A model generated the notes under the pieces. It was not told where the DNA came from and made no database searches. It worked only from the letters and a program-made list of their open reading frames with translations. A DNA stretch of 64,000 bases from Protopterus annectens (lineage: Eukaryota > Chordata > Ceratodontiformes > Protopteridae): the NCBI RefSeq assembly GCF_019279795.1, contig NC_056737.1, positions 41,517,472 to 41,581,471 on the forward strand, read 5' to 3'. The first letter of the stretch is position 1; each line of letters starts with the position of its first letter. A program made the translations under genes and the position numbers. Below are positions 62,501 through 64,000 of this stretch, one piece after another.

Positions 62501-62989
62501 TCAGCCTAGGCCTCCTGCACCCCCATACAACACCCTGTGCAAGTGATGATAACTGTGCCACATCCCTGTCATCCTTCTCACTGATGCAGGGAAATAAAGC
62601 TGTGTGTCTGAGACACAGGTTGACTAGCTACATTAACATGCATTTGTTTCATCCATTGTTGCTTTTCACATGCTACTTGCACTGGCCAGTTACAGACATT
62701 GTACATTGCAATTTATAATGAGTATACCATAATAATTTCTATACATGATGTTGGATGCTGTTGTAATAGCTGTGTAGTCACACAATGAAAGGTGTCTCAT
62801 GGAAATGTTTACGTTTCACTTTTAGAACTGTGTATGACACATCTATGCGTAGACATCTACAATAAACCCATCAACATCAGAGCACAGGACTGAATGTCAG
62901 CACAGAAGAAAAATGTCTTCAGAAATAGTATAGGTGCATGGGTCCATAGGTTCATATGTGTATAATAGGTTAACAAAAACAAGGGCTTC
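62501..62989. other. No recognisable feature
   Basis: Noncoding by eye; CA-rich words at 62470-62485 (CACACACACACTTGC) only. Confidence 0.5.
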
Positions 62990-64000
62990 TTTCAGCCTAG
63001 CCAGGCATCTCTAACTCTGACAAGGTCTGATACCCTTGACAAGTGTAAGCAAGGTTTTGGGAGCTGAGACATGAGAGATAAACCAACTACAGTTTCCCTG
63101 TGTCCATTAGAGATGTTGGTCCTAAACCAGGAATGCTTGTCCTGTTCCCCATCCAATTGTCTAACTTGCACTTGATTTCCATTAGGTTGGAACTCTGCTT
63201 CACATGGATGGGGAGCCTGTTGCATGTATGGTGTAGTCTCTGGGTTACATGCCTAATAACCACAATGAAGGAGAAAAAGGTGCAAGTGCAGCTTAGAAAA
63301 CAGTTATCTACACCTCAATGGAACTCCAGAAGGCAGGAAACAGTTGATGGGCTTAACACAGTTTTAATGCAGTAAGAAAGCACAACTGTATGTCTGTGTC
63401 AGCCCATCCTGGATAACTTTTGTGTCAATGTGGGATTCAATGACAGCTTCTATTTTCAAATCATCTGTAAATTTAGTCAGCCAGGGACCACTGACAGTGG
63501 GCATGACTGCAGATAAGTAAATGCCTAAAAGGAGCAGTTGGAGGAATGATATGTGAAGGAGTTCACTGGTGACTGGCCTCATTGTAGAGGCGGACTCCCC
63601 AATGTTAATGTCCTGGATCCTGTCTGTCAGACACTTGGCTATCCACTGTCTGACATACTAGTTTGCAGCTAACCTCTACAGTTTGTCAACAATGTCTGAT
63701 GACTTTATGGTGTCAAATGCCTTGTCAGGCCATAGTAGGTGGAGTGAATCATTTTCCTCTCATCCATTGCTTTGTTTACCACTCAGTGAGGTCCATCAGG
63801 TAGGCTAGGCATGATCTGCCCTTGACAAAACCAAACTGGGTTTGGCCCAGTGTTTGTAGATGTACGACATCTTTAATGTCCATTTCTATGATAATTCTTT
63901 TCATGGCTTTAAATATCAGACTAGTGAGACTTCTGGGGACAGTGCTTATCACTGCATGCTGGTTGTCCTGTGTGCAACTCAGTATTGGAGTTAATTCCAT
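62990..64000 (-). pseudogene. CR1-like LINE RT fragment at window edge
   Basis: Minus strand from 64000: LTSLIFKAMKRIIIEMDIKD, TLGQTQFGFVKGRSCLAYLM (Q-x-G-F-x-x-g-R-S), then after shifts KAFDTIKSSDIVDKL (motif A area, about 63690-63735), VRQWIAKCLTDRIQDINIGE, TSELLHISFLQ for the G-V-P-Q-G region, and FTDDLKIEAVIESHIDT for motif C (F-A-D-D-L-K; about 63420-63470), and finally NRTSIPGLGPTSLMDTGK near 63110. Gene order and motifs are those of CR1-type RT. The 5' part lies outside the window and the 3' end is near 62990. Confidence 0.82.

Overview
This is a window of a large, repeat-dominated vertebrate genome. I find no host protein-coding gene, rRNA gene, tRNA gene or CRISPR array. Nearly every recognisable reading frame belongs to a transposable element. 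The mix is DIRS-type tyrosine-recombinase retroelements, three Penelope-like (PLE) lineages, Ty3/Gypsy, L1/Tx1, L2 and CR1-like LINEs, CORE- and V-type SINEs, and hAT-like DNA elements. That mix fits an amphibian (caecilian, salamander or frog) or possibly a lungfish. The species assignment is inference; the element families are read from protein motifs, terminal repeats and target-site duplications.

1-13.1 kb: a 60-bp minisatellite is split by a 5.2-kb DIRS-like element (1341-6573) with inverted terminal repeats and an internal complementary region. A Gypsy RT fragment follows. Next is a very young, complete PLE (7322-13103) with a 17-bp target-site duplication, 610-bp pseudo-LTRs differing at about one site, a 650-bp inverted arm and an intact RT plus GIY-YIG ORF.

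13.1-30.5 kb: a truncated PLE, a CORE-SINE and a CR1-like fragment lead into a minus-strand L1-like ORF2 that is interrupted twice. One interruption is a full-length Gypsy element (19052-27408; LTRs, 5-bp TSD, PBS, PPT), itself carrying a third PLE with an intact 739-codon ORF. The other is a 650-bp insertion that includes a V-type SINE.

30.5-35.8 kb: decayed CR1/L2-like LINE fragments in both orientations, and a second V-SINE-like element.

35.8-52.8 kb: a plus-strand Tx1/L1-like LINE is broken by a nearly full-length minus-strand L2-like LINE (2A-like NPGP motif, EN, RT) and by a 1.2-kb internally deleted DIRS copy. A second, 3'-truncated copy of the same LINE family follows. It is split by a 3.4-kb non-coding hAT-like element with an 8-bp TSD and long CA tracts.

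52.8-64 kb: short tandem duplications, a roughly 313-bp satellite-like array, a 210-bp MITE, an L2 3' end, tRNA-like SINE heads and two broken multi-exon SANT/Myb-like reading frames that resemble accessory proteins of PIF/Harbinger-type transposons. A CR1-like RT fragment runs off the right edge.

The most informative parts are the PLE architecture and possible ribozyme-like motif, the matched pair of DIRS elements, the nested insertions dated by their TSDs, and the two SANT-like genes.
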